From Bacteroidetes bacterium HGW-Bacteroidetes-5 (GTDB taxonomy: Bacteria > Bacteroidota > Bacteroidia > Bacteroidales > UBA932): a stretch of 64,000 nt of DNA. Location of the stretch: positions 124,001-188,000 of the forward strand of contig PHDC01000001.1 of assembly GCA_002842515.1 (NCBI GenBank). The letters run 5' to 3'. Shown one piece after another: positions 1 through 9,098 of this stretch (positions within the stretch are counted from its first letter, which is position 1; the number at the start of each line of letters is the position of its first letter). A program made the translations under genes and the position numbers. Under the pieces are notes generated by a model. It saw nothing but the letters and a program-made list of their open reading frames with translations. It was not told the origin of the DNA and made no database searches.

Positions 1-2
1 CA

Positions 3-1490
3 TCAATTGTGGTGGGAAAAGGTGCAAGTATAGATGGTTCTGTTATGACAGCCCATACTTGTGACTCAAATTACAGAACCTGGCTTGAGATTTTTGGAAG
101 GAAACAGTTCAAAATTGGAGAGACCGAGCCTGTATTCTGGGGAAGACTACACAATGAAGAGCCCTTTGATACACGCAATGTTATAGAAAAGGGAAGGATT
201 CCCGTAGTGGAGGAGACATTTGCTTTTCTAAATACTGCTTATCCTTGCCTTAATGAAAAACAGCTTGCAATTGGAGAGACCACAATTGTGGGAAGAAAAG
301 AGCTGGTTAATGAAAACGGCCTTTTTTTAATAGAGGAGCTTGAGAGGATAGCACTTCAAAGGTGCTCTACTGCTAAAGATGCTGTCCTTTTAATCGGCAA
401 ACTGGCTCAGGAGTATGGCTATGGAGATTCCGGAGAGTGTTTGACAATTGCAGATAAAAAAGAGGTTTGGCAATTGGAGATATTCGGTTCAGGATCTGGA
501 AAACCAAGCTCTATTTGGGTCGCACAAAGAATTCCCGATGATCACGTAGGAATTTCTGCAAACATTCCAAGAATATCAAAAGTAAATTTTAGTGACCCGA
601 AGAATTTCTTATACAGCAAAAATATAAAAGAGAGAAGCAAAGAGCTTGGATTTTGGGATGGCAAGGAAGATTTTATATTTTGGAAGGTCAACAATGGAAG
701 CAAACCATTTGCAATTAGAGACTATTTTGTTTTAAGTACACTAGCCCCCTCTCTAAATCTTCAATTTGATGCCGAGGAGCTTCCATTTTCCGTAAAACCG
801 GACAAAAAAGTATCTGTTCGTGATATTATCGCACTCTACAGACAGACATACGAAGGAACTGAGTGGGATCAAACTAAGAATCTCTCCGTTGAAATTACCC
901 GAAGAGATAGAGTAAAAGGTGAATATAAAGAGGTTGTAAAACCAATTTCAAACTTTATGTCAAATGATATGAGGTCCCTTTTAAACCAGTTAAAGCCCGG
1001 GGTATCCGAAAGAGTGAGAGGAATTGCAGTTATTCAATGTTCATACTCTCACATAATCCAGCTTCGGGATTGGCTTCCGGATGAGATTGGCGGAGTGGCA
1101 TACTTCTCATTTGACAACCCTGCCCAAAGTCCGAGAATTCCAATATACTCGGGAACAATATCACTGCCAAAGAGTTTTGAAATCTGCGGTCAACACAGAT
1201 ACAGGGAGGATGCTGCAATTTGGGCCTTTCGTGAAACTAATAGAATTGCTACCATAAATTGGGACAGAACTCGTAAAATAATTGAACCTCAGATTATGAG
1301 ATTTGAGAATATGCTTTTTGAGATGGCTCCTGAAATTGAAAAAAAGGCAAAAGATATGATTGATGCGGGAAATATTGATCTAGCTAAACAGATTTTAACC
1401 AACCATACTCACGATTTTGCATCAATGACAATGAAAAGGTGGCAAGAGCTCAAAGCAGATCTTTGGAACATTTTTGCAAGGAGTATGTAG
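3..1490 (+). CDS. Peptidase family C69 dipeptidase (PepD-like), 5' end cut by window edge
   Basis: Frame open to the left edge; reads S-I-V-V-G-K-G-A-S-I-D-G-S-V-M-T-A-H-T-C-D-S, typical of the C69 N-terminus just after the catalytic Cys. Confidence 0.85.
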   Translation, partial: SIVVGKGASIDGSVMTAHTCDSNYRTWLEIFGRKQFKIGETEPVFWGRLHNEEPFDTRNVIEKGRIPVVEETFAFLNTAYPCLNEKQLAIGETTIVGRKELVNENGLFLIEELERIALQRCSTAKDAVLLIGKLAQEYGYGDSGECLTIADKKEVWQLEIFGSGSGKPSSIWVAQRIPDDHVGISANIPRISKVNFSDPKNFLYSKNIKERSKELGFWDGKEDFIFWKVNNGSKPFAIRDYFVLSTLAPSLNLQFDAEELPFSVKPDKKVSVRDIIALYRQTYEGTEWDQTKNLSVEITRRDRVKGEYKEVVKPISNFMSNDMRSLLNQLKPGVSERVRGIAVIQCSYSHIIQLRDWLPDEIGGVAYFSFDNPAQSPRIPIYSGTISLPKSFEICGQHRYREDAAIWAFRETNRIATINWDRTRKIIEPQIMRFENMLFEMAPEIEKKAKDMIDAGNIDLAKQILTNHTHDFASMTMKRWQELKADLWNIFARSM

Positions 1491-1536
1491 TTTATTGATT
1501 ATTTGTTATTTGGAACTAACCATAAAGTACTGTTTT

Positions 1537-1564
1537 AAAAAAGGGGCTTCTCGCCCTTTTTTTT
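1537..1564 (+). terminator. Rho-independent terminator after the C69 peptidase gene
   Basis: AAAAAAGGG-GCTTCTCG-CCCTTTTTTTT: 9-bp stem followed by T-run. Confidence 0.75.
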
Positions 1565-1578
1565 ATTCATATAATAAT

Positions 1579-1586
1579 TAACTTTG
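1579..1586 (+). promoter_or_regulatory. Bacteroidota-type -7 element (TAACTTTG) upstream of carA
   Basis: Matches TAnnTTTG, about 36 nt before carA ATG. Confidence 0.5.
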
Positions 1587-1621
1587 CCGAGTTTATTAAA
1601 TATCAAAACAGGAAAATAAAA

Positions 1622-2692
1622 ATGCATATTCACAAACCTGCAACCCTTCACCTTGAGAATGGTGATGAATTTAGGGGATTCTCTTTTGGATACGACCAAT
1701 CCGTTGACGGAGAGGTCGTTTTTTCTACTGCTATGGTAGGATATCCAGAGAGTCTTACAGATCCATCCTATTCTGGACAAATTCTTTGTGTTACATATCC
1801 ACTTGTTGGTAATTATGGAGTACCGGAAGATATTTACAAAAATAATCTTTCACAATGCTTTGAATCTGAGAAGATTCACGTTAGAGGACTGGTGATTTCT
1901 GACTACTCCTTTCGTTACAGCCATTGGAATGCAGTAAAGAGTCTTGATCAATGGCTCAAAGAGCATAAGGTACCGGGAATTTTTGGAATTGATACAAGAG
2001 AGTTAACGAAAATTCTTAGGGAAAAGGGCTCTATGCTTGGTAAAATCACCCTGGATGGCGATGATTTGAAAAGCATTTATGATCCTAATCTTGAGAATCA
2101 AGTAGCTCTTGTAAGCTGCAAAGAGATAATCCGTTATGGCTCGGGTAAAAAGAAAATCGTACTGGTTGACTGTGGAGTTAAACACAATATAATAAGATGC
2201 TTAGTAAAAAGAGGAGTTGAAGTTATCCGTGTGCCTTGGAATTATGATTTCACCAAACTTGAATACGATGGCCTGTTTATCTCAAACGGCCCCGGAAACC
2301 CAGATTTCTGCACAGAGACAGTAGATTATATTAAGGTAGCACTACAGCAAGAGAGAGCAATTTTTGGGATTTGTATGGGAAATCAACTTCTATCTATGGC
2401 TGGAGGAGCAAAAACATTCAAATTAAAATATGGCCACAGGAGTCATAATCAGCCGGTAAGAATGGTAAACAGCGACAGATGCTTTATAACATCACAAAAC
2501 CACGGCTATGCTGTTGACAACTCAACTCTCGGAAAAGATTGGGAACCGCTTTTCATTAATATGAATGACGGAACAAATGAGGGAATCAGGCATAAAAGTA
2601 AACCTTTCTTCTCTTGCCAGTTTCACCCGGAGGCCTCAAGTGGCCCTACAGACACAGAATTTCTATTTGATGACTTTATTAAACTCCTCTAA
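1622..2692 (+). CDS. carA: Carbamoyl-phosphate synthase small subunit
   Basis: GYPESLTDPSYSGQILCVTYPLVGNYG; GATase motif GICMGNQL; adjacent carB. Confidence 0.96.
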   Translation: MHIHKPATLHLENGDEFRGFSFGYDQSVDGEVVFSTAMVGYPESLTDPSYSGQILCVTYPLVGNYGVPEDIYKNNLSQCFESEKIHVRGLVISDYSFRYSHWNAVKSLDQWLKEHKVPGIFGIDTRELTKILREKGSMLGKITLDGDDLKSIYDPNLENQVALVSCKEIIRYGSGKKKIVLVDCGVKHNIIRCLVKRGVEVIRVPWNYDFTKLEYDGLFISNGPGNPDFCTETVDYIKVALQQERAIFGICMGNQLLSMAGGAKTFKLKYGHRSHNQPVRMVNSDRCFITSQNHGYAVDNSTLGKDWEPLFINMNDGTNEGIRHKSKPFFSCQFHPEASSGPTDTEFLFDDFIKLL

Positions 2693-2698
2693 AACAAT

Positions 2699-5600
2699 AT
2701 GATGGACAAAAATATTAAAAAAATACTGCTATTAGGTTCCGGTGCTTTAAAAATTGGAGAGGCTGGTGAGTTTGACTATTCCGGCTCCCAGGCACTCAAG
2801 GCAATGAAAGAGGAGGGAATAGAGACAGTACTCATCAATCCGAATATTGCAACGGTTCAAACCTCAGAAGGAGTGGCAGATAAGATCTACTTTTTACCTG
2901 TTACACCCTATTTTGTAGAGCAGGTTATTAAAAAAGAGAAGCCTCAGGGTATACTTCTTGCCTTTGGTGGACAGACCGCCCTCAATTGTGGAGTTGAGCT
3001 ATATAAAAACGGTATTTTCGAAAAATACAATTTAAAGGTTCTTGGTACTCCTGTTCAGGCAATTATGGACACAGAAGATCGAGAACTATTCGTTAAAAAA
3101 CTGGATCAGATAGATGTTAAGACAATTAAAAGTCACGCTGTTGAGAACATTGAAGATGCTATTAAGGCAGCAGACTCCTTAGGATATCCGGTAATTATAC
3201 GCGCAGCTTACGCTCTGGGAGGTTTAGGAAGTGGTTTTTGCGATAATAGACAAGAACTTATATCGTTGTCTGAGAAGGCTTTTTCATATTCAACTCAAGT
3301 TTTGGTTGAGAAATCACTGAAGGGTTGGAAAGAGATAGAGTATGAGGTGGTAAGAGATCGTTTTGATAACTGTATTACCGTATGTAATATGGAAAATTTT
3401 GATCCACTTGGAATACATACCGGTGAGAGTATTGTAGTTGCACCATCTCAGACATTAACAAATAGCGAGTATCATTTACTGAGAGAGTTAGCAATTAAAA
3501 TTGTCAGACACATTGGAATTATTGGTGAGTGCAATGTACAGTATGCATTTGATCCATACTCCGAAGATTACAGAGTAATTGAGGTAAACGCACGCTTGAG
3601 TAGATCATCTGCACTTGCCTCTAAAGCAACAGGTTATCCTCTTGCCTTTGTCGCAGCAAAATTGGGTCTGGGATATGCACTATACGATCTAAAAAACTCT
3701 GTTACCAAAACTACTCCGGCATTCTTTGAGCCGGCGCTGGACTATATTGTTTGTAAAATTCCCCGTTGGGATCTATCTAAATTCCAGGGAGTATCAAGGG
3801 AGATTGGATCCAGTATGAAGAGCGTAGGTGAGGTGATGGCTATCGGAAGAAGTTTTGAGGAGGCAATCCAGAAAGGATTAAGAATGATAGGTCAGGGGGC
3901 GCACGGTTTTGTAGCTAACAGAGAGATTGTTGTAGAAGATATTGATAAATCCTTAAGAGAGCCGACAGATAATCGCATATTTGTTATATCCAAGGCGTTC
4001 CAAAAGGGTTACACTGTAGATCAGATACATAAACTGACAAAAATTGACAAATGGTTTCTGGATAAACTCCAGAATATTGTATTAACATCCAAAGAGATAG
4101 AAAAAATTGAGAGTAAGGAGAGTCTTGAGGATAACCTATTAAAAAGAGCAAAGAGAGAGGGATTTTCTGATTTCCAGATAGCCAGACTCATTTATAAAGA
4201 TAAAATTGATCCGGATTTAACTACCGCAATGATACGAACTCACAGAAAAGAGAGAGGTATTGTGCCTGTTGTTAAACAGATAGACACACTTGCTGCTGAG
4301 TATCCGGCTCAAACAAACTACCTCTATCTTACTTATAACGGAACTCACAATGATGTTAATTATCTTGGTGACCATAAATCTATTATAGTGTTAGGTTCAG
4401 GAGCATACAGGATTGGGAGCTCTGTTGAATTTGACTGGTGTTCCGTAAATGCACTTCAGACCATTAGAGAGTGCGGCTGGAGGGGAGTTATGATTAACTA
4501 CAATCCGGAGACAGTCTCAACAGATTATGATATGTGCGACCGACTCTATTTTGATGAACTTACATTCGAAAGGGTGATGGATATACACGAACTTGAGAAT
4601 CCGCACGGAATGGTTGTTTCTGTTGGAGGTCAGATACCCAATAATTTAGCTCTAAAATTGGACAAATCAGGAGTTAATATTCTTGGAACTACCGCAGAGA
4701 GTATAGATAAAGCCGAGGATAGGCATAAGTTCTCATCAATGTTGGACAGGCTCAAGATTGACCAACCGAGATGGAGGGAGTTGACAACACTTAAAGATGT
4801 GTTTAGCTTTGTAGACATAGTTGGATTCCCTGTTTTAGTCAGGCCCTCATATGTACTTTCTGGTGCAGCAATGAATGTATGTTCAAATAATTCGGAGTTG
4901 GAGCAATTCTTGAACTTAGCTGCTAATGTATCTAAAAAACACCCTGTTGTGGTGTCGGAGTTTATTCAAAATGCAAAAGAGATAGAGATAGATGCCGTTG
5001 CTAAAGATGGGGAGATAGTCGCTTATGCCATCTCTGAACATATAGAGTTCGCAGGGGTACACTCAGGAGATGCAACTATTCAGTTTCCACCACAAAAACT
5101 CTATGTTGAAACAACTAGAAGAATTAAGAAAATTGCTAGAAAAATAGCCGAAGAGCTTAATATTTCAGGCCCTTTTAATATTCAGTTTCTGGCTAAAGAG
5201 AATGATATAAAGGTTATTGAGTGCAACTTAAGGGCATCAAGGAGTTTCCCTTTTGTATCTAAAGTTTTAAAAATAAACTTTATTGAACTTGCAGCCAAGG
5301 TTATGATTGGAGAGCCATTTATAGTGCCAGGTAAAAGTGCCTTTGATTTGGATTATGTAGGAATTAAGGCGTCTCAATTCTCTTTCTCAAGACTTCAAAA
5401 AGCAGATCCTGTCCTAGGAGTGGATATGGCATCAACCGGAGAGGTGGGTTGTATTGGAGATGATACAAACGAGGCTATACTTAAAGCAATGCTTTCGGTA
5501 GGATATCGTATACCAAAGAAAAATATTTTAATATCATCCGGATCATCAAAACAAAAAGCAGATCTTTTGGTTGCCTCCAAACTACTTTCACAAAAAGGAT

Positions 5601-5929
5601 ACAATCTTTTTGCGACCGGTGGTTCGCATAAATATTTGATTGAAAATAATATTCCGGCAACACTGGTGCACTGGCCAAGTGACCCCGATAATCAACCTCA
5701 GGCACTGCAGATGATTCAACAGAAAAAGATAGATTTAGTAATTAACATTCCTAAAAACCTTACGCAGGTAGAGCTTGAGAATGGTTATAAGATCAGAAGG
5801 GCTTCGGTAGATTTTAACATTCCGCTTATTACCAATGCCAGACTTGCATCTGCATTTATTATCTCGTTTTGTTCTATGGGTATAGAAGATATACAAATAA
5901 AGAGTTGGGACGAATATATTTCGTATTAG
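2699..5929 (+). CDS. carB: Carbamoyl-phosphate synthase large subunit
   Basis: 1076 aa, duplicated ATP-grasp halves (LGSGALKIGEAGEFDYSGSQALKA; LGSGAYRIGSSVEFDWCSVNA), directly after carA. Confidence 0.97.
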   Translation: MMDKNIKKILLLGSGALKIGEAGEFDYSGSQALKAMKEEGIETVLINPNIATVQTSEGVADKIYFLPVTPYFVEQVIKKEKPQGILLAFGGQTALNCGVELYKNGIFEKYNLKVLGTPVQAIMDTEDRELFVKKLDQIDVKTIKSHAVENIEDAIKAADSLGYPVIIRAAYALGGLGSGFCDNRQELISLSEKAFSYSTQVLVEKSLKGWKEIEYEVVRDRFDNCITVCNMENFDPLGIHTGESIVVAPSQTLTNSEYHLLRELAIKIVRHIGIIGECNVQYAFDPYSEDYRVIEVNARLSRSSALASKATGYPLAFVAAKLGLGYALYDLKNSVTKTTPAFFEPALDYIVCKIPRWDLSKFQGVSREIGSSMKSVGEVMAIGRSFEEAIQKGLRMIGQGAHGFVANREIVVEDIDKSLREPTDNRIFVISKAFQKGYTVDQIHKLTKIDKWFLDKLQNIVLTSKEIEKIESKESLEDNLLKRAKREGFSDFQIARLIYKDKIDPDLTTAMIRTHRKERGIVPVVKQIDTLAAEYPAQTNYLYLTYNGTHNDVNYLGDHKSIIVLGSGAYRIGSSVEFDWCSVNALQTIRECGWRGVMINYNPETVSTDYDMCDRLYFDELTFERVMDIHELENPHGMVVSVGGQIPNNLALKLDKSGVNILGTTAESIDKAEDRHKFSSMLDRLKIDQPRWRELTTLKDVFSFVDIVGFPVLVRPSYVLSGAAMNVCSNNSELEQFLNLAANVSKKHPVVVSEFIQNAKEIEIDAVAKDGEIVAYAISEHIEFAGVHSGDATIQFPPQKLYVETTRRIKKIARKIAEELNISGPFNIQFLAKENDIKVIECNLRASRSFPFVSKVLKINFIELAAKVMIGEPFIVPGKSAFDLDYVGIKASQFSFSRLQKADPVLGVDMASTGEVGCIGDDTNEAILKAMLSVGYRIPKKNILISSGSSKQKADLLVASKLLSQKGYNLFATGGSHKYLIENNIPATLVHWPSDPDNQPQALQMIQQKKIDLVINIPKNLTQVELENGYKIRRASVDFNIPLITNARLASAFIISFCSMGIEDIQIKSWDEYISY

Positions 5930-7222
5930 TTAAGATTCTAAATCCGAATCGCTATCCATTAAAATATCACTCTTCTCCCCTATAATATTTGAAGCAGTAT
6001 CAGGATCCATAGTCTCGATACTGCTCAATTTTTTCTGTATAACTCTTGTTCTGACACCTACCAGCTTATCTATATCATCCAGTCCACCCTGAATATTTTT
6101 CTGAGCCTTTGTCAACAGATCTCCAAAAGTTGAAAACTCCCTCTTAACTGCACCGAGTATGTTCCAAACCTCCCCGCTCCTCTTCTCTATAGCAAGGGTA
6201 CGGAAACCCATTTGCAGACTGTTAAGAATTGCCGCAAATGTTGTGGGTCCTGTAATCAAAACCTTGTATCTGCTCTGGATCTCCTCAAGCAGAGAGGCCT
6301 TTCGTACAACTTCGGCGTAGATTCCTTCGAAAGGAAGAAACATTATTGCAAAATCTGTTGTTCCGGGAGGGTCAATATACTTTGATGAAATATCCTTAGC
6401 CATATTCTTTATAGCATTTTCTAGGTTACGCTGCTCTTTTTCAATAAGAACCATATCTGCAGAGTCATACGCATTCTGGAGTGTTTCATAGTACTCTTTC
6501 GGGAATTTTGCGTCTACCGGTAGCCAGATATGTTTTCTGCTGTCATCTTTACCGGGGAGCTTAATTGCAAATTCAACAAAATCCCTACCAGTGCTCTTTG
6601 TCTTTACATTTGTTTCGTACTGATCCGGAGCCAGAATATTCTCCAGAAGCATTGAGAGCTGAACCTCTCCTATTCCGCCCCTCATCTTTACATTATTAAG
6701 CACTCTTTTAAGTCCTCCGACATCCTGTGCCAGCACCTGCATCTCTCCTAACCCTTTTTGAACCTCAATGAGCTGTTTACCTACAGTCTCAAAGCTTCTT
6801 CCCAATCTCTCGCTAAGGGTCTTTTCCAGTTTCTCTTCAACTGTACCTCGAATTTGCTCCAGCCTCTTTTCGGTATTTACAATCATCTCATTTTGTCGCT
6901 TCTCTAACTGATCCAGCCTCTCTTTTTGAAGCTCTGTAAGTTGAGACATAGAATTTGAGGATGAGTCCTGAAAATTTTTAAAATTCTGACTTATAAATTC
7001 CGAAAATCTCGAAAGGGATACCGAGAGTTCGTCCCTATTCTCTTTGTTAAGGCGCTGCAACTCTGTGTAGAGATACTTTTGTTCTTGTGATGCTCTTCTG
7101 GAAGAGCCTATAATATTTATAATGAATGCTGTATTGAGAATAATTAGCAATACCAATGCTATTAATATAATGGTGGAACTCATATCAATTTTTGTCTGAA
7201 AGATATTATTAAATCCTGACAT
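5930..7222 (-). CDS. rmuC: DNA recombination protein RmuC
   Basis: N-terminal TM, coiled coil, then GGIGEVQLSMLLENILAP...DAKFPKEYY...FLPFEGIYAEVVR...GPTTFAAILNSLQMGF. Confidence 0.93.
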   Translation of the reverse strand: MSGFNNIFQTKIDMSSTIILIALVLLIILNTAFIINIIGSSRRASQEQKYLYTELQRLNKENRDELSVSLSRFSEFISQNFKNFQDSSSNSMSQLTELQKERLDQLEKRQNEMIVNTEKRLEQIRGTVEEKLEKTLSERLGRSFETVGKQLIEVQKGLGEMQVLAQDVGGLKRVLNNVKMRGGIGEVQLSMLLENILAPDQYETNVKTKSTGRDFVEFAIKLPGKDDSRKHIWLPVDAKFPKEYYETLQNAYDSADMVLIEKEQRNLENAIKNMAKDISSKYIDPPGTTDFAIMFLPFEGIYAEVVRKASLLEEIQSRYKVLITGPTTFAAILNSLQMGFRTLAIEKRSGEVWNILGAVKREFSTFGDLLTKAQKNIQGGLDDIDKLVGVRTRVIQKKLSSIETMDPDTASNIIGEKSDILMDSDSDLES

Positions 7223-7239
7223 TTAAAACAAAAAATAGC

Positions 7240-7247
7240 TATATTTG
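7240..7247 (+). promoter_or_regulatory. Bacteroidota-type -7 element (TATATTTG) upstream of marR/hdr operon
   Basis: TAnnTTTG match 28 nt before the marR ATG. Confidence 0.5.
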
Positions 7248-7274
7248 CGATAGTAAAAGCACATACAATAGACT

Positions 7275-7724
7275 ATGATACTAAATAAGCAGGTTGGCGT
7301 CTACCTGAATCTGGTGCACAACCAATTCAAACAGTATCTGAATAAAATATTTCATAACCGTGGGTTTAACTTAACACCCGAGCAATACTTGGTAATTGAT
7401 ACTCTCTGGGACGAGGGAGTTCTTTCACAACAGCAAATTGCAGATATCATAATCAAGGATAAAAACTCTGTTACAAAATTGATAGACGCACTTGAAAAGA
7501 AAGGGCTTGTTCAAAGGAGAACAGACGAACAGGACCGAAGACTTAATAAGATTCATCTTACGGAAGAAGCTCTTAATATTAAGGATGTTATTACCGAAAT
7601 TGCAATTGAGTCAACCAACACGATTTTTAGGAATATCCCTCGGGAAGATCTTGAGAAATTTGTCTCTGTACTCAACAAAATGTCCCAAAACATATACACT
7701 TTAAACAACGATAAAGTTGTTTAA
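7275..7724 (+). CDS. MarR family transcriptional regulator
   Basis: Winged-helix: QQQIADIIIKDKNSVTKLIDALEKKGLVQRRTDEQDRRLNKIHLTEE. Confidence 0.9.
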   Translation: MILNKQVGVYLNLVHNQFKQYLNKIFHNRGFNLTPEQYLVIDTLWDEGVLSQQQIADIIIKDKNSVTKLIDALEKKGLVQRRTDEQDRRLNKIHLTEEALNIKDVITEIAIESTNTIFRNIPREDLEKFVSVLNKMSQNIYTLNNDKVV

Positions 7725-7747
7725 ACTAAAAAAAGATTCTACTCACT

Positions 7748-8770
7748 ATGGAGGGAGATGTTCTTATTATTGGAGGAGGTCCTGCCGGAATGGAGACAGC
7801 TTCGCGAATATCCGATTTTAAACGAAATGTAATTTTAGTTGAGAAAGAGCGAGAACTTGGGGGTCACATTCTTAAATGGGACAGACTTTTTCCCGACGGT
7901 ATTCTCGCTTCTGACATTACTAACGAACTTAAAGCGAGCCTAGGTAACACTAAGGTAATTTTAGGAAGCTACCTTGCTTCAATTGAGAAGAGAGATGATT
8001 ATCATTTTGTTGCACAACTCAGTTCCGGAGAGATAATTAGATGTAGTTCTGTTGTTTTGGCGACCGGGTTTAAATTGTTCCCTGCTCAAAAGAAACAGGA
8101 GTATGGCTATGGATTATATGATAGGGTTATCACTAATGAAGATCTTGAAACCAGATTTAAAAAAAGTGAAGGGCTTGGAAAAGAGGCGCCAAAGAGAGTA
8201 GGATTTGTTCATTGCGTAGGCTCCCGGGATGAAAAAATATGTAACAAACAGTGTTCAAAACTCTGTTGTATAACTGCAGTGAAACAGGCCATTGAGTTAA
8301 AGCAACTCTACCCCGATGCAGAGATATTCTGTTTTTATATGGACTTAAGAATGTATGGAAGAGGTTATGAAGATCTTTATCTGGAGGCCCAGTCAAAATA
8401 TGGAATTAGATTCATAAGAGGCAGAGTGTCAGAAATATCTCAAGATCAGAGTGGATTAGTTATTGTGAAGGCAGAGGATACCCTCGCATCAAGACCTTTG
8501 AAAATAACCTTAGATTGGGTAATTCTTATGGCAGGAATTATTTCAGAGAGAGAGAACGACTATTTAACTCAACAGTTATCACTGCAATTGGGGGAAGATG
8601 GATTTATAAATTCCCTTGATCCTATAATAAAAACAGATCAGACAAATATACCTGGAGTATTTGTAACAGGTTCTGCTACAGGTCCTAAAACACTTCCGGA
8701 AGTTCTTAGCGAAGCAAGATCTACAGCCTTGACTGTTAATGAATATTTAAACAAAATCAAAAATGGTTGA
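7748..8770 (+). CDS. HdrA/QmoA-like FAD-dependent oxidoreductase
   Basis: IIGGGPAGMETASRI Rossmann motif; HCVGSRDEKICNKQCSKLCC cysteine signature of HdrA-like proteins; followed by HdrC/HdrD-like genes. Confidence 0.85.
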   Translation: MEGDVLIIGGGPAGMETASRISDFKRNVILVEKERELGGHILKWDRLFPDGILASDITNELKASLGNTKVILGSYLASIEKRDDYHFVAQLSSGEIIRCSSVVLATGFKLFPAQKKQEYGYGLYDRVITNEDLETRFKKSEGLGKEAPKRVGFVHCVGSRDEKICNKQCSKLCCITAVKQAIELKQLYPDAEIFCFYMDLRMYGRGYEDLYLEAQSKYGIRFIRGRVSEISQDQSGLVIVKAEDTLASRPLKITLDWVILMAGIISERENDYLTQQLSLQLGEDGFINSLDPIIKTDQTNIPGVFVTGSATGPKTLPEVLSEARSTALTVNEYLNKIKNG

Positions 8771-9098
8771 TTTTGGCTTTAAACTATCTTCCAGCAACAG
8801 AATTGATCTGGACAGTTGTGACTCTGACCTTTTTTTGAAGTTAAAAGCAGAGTCAGGCACTATTAAACAGTGTATTGCCTGTGGATCCTGCGCATCATCC
8901 TGTAGTGCTGCCAATTTTACCGGTGTGAATTTCAGGAAAACCATATTATTAATAGAGAGGGGGAAAAATGAAGAGGCAAAAGAGTTAATAAAGGGGTGTA
9001 TGCTTTGCGGAAAATGTACATTGGTCTGTCCCAGAGGTATTAATACAAGAGAGATAATACTTTCCATAAATCAATACTACAAAAAGGAGAGGTTTTGA
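8763..9098 (+). CDS. HdrC/QmoB-C-like 4Fe-4S protein (two clusters)
   Basis: CIACGSCASSC and CMLCGKCTLVCPRG motifs; overlaps hdrA-like gene. Confidence 0.85.
   Translation: MVDFGFKLSSSNRIDLDSCDSDLFLKLKAESGTIKQCIACGSCASSCSAANFTGVNFRKTILLIERGKNEEAKELIKGCMLCGKCTLVCPRGINTREIILSINQYYKKERF

Noticed and set aside
1030-1218. Many 60-156 aa ORFs antisense to or out of frame with strong genes (for example 1030-1218, 12772-13242, 26456-26824, 43278-43670)
   Set aside because: They lie inside well-supported coding genes, show low-complexity composition and carry no recognisable domains.
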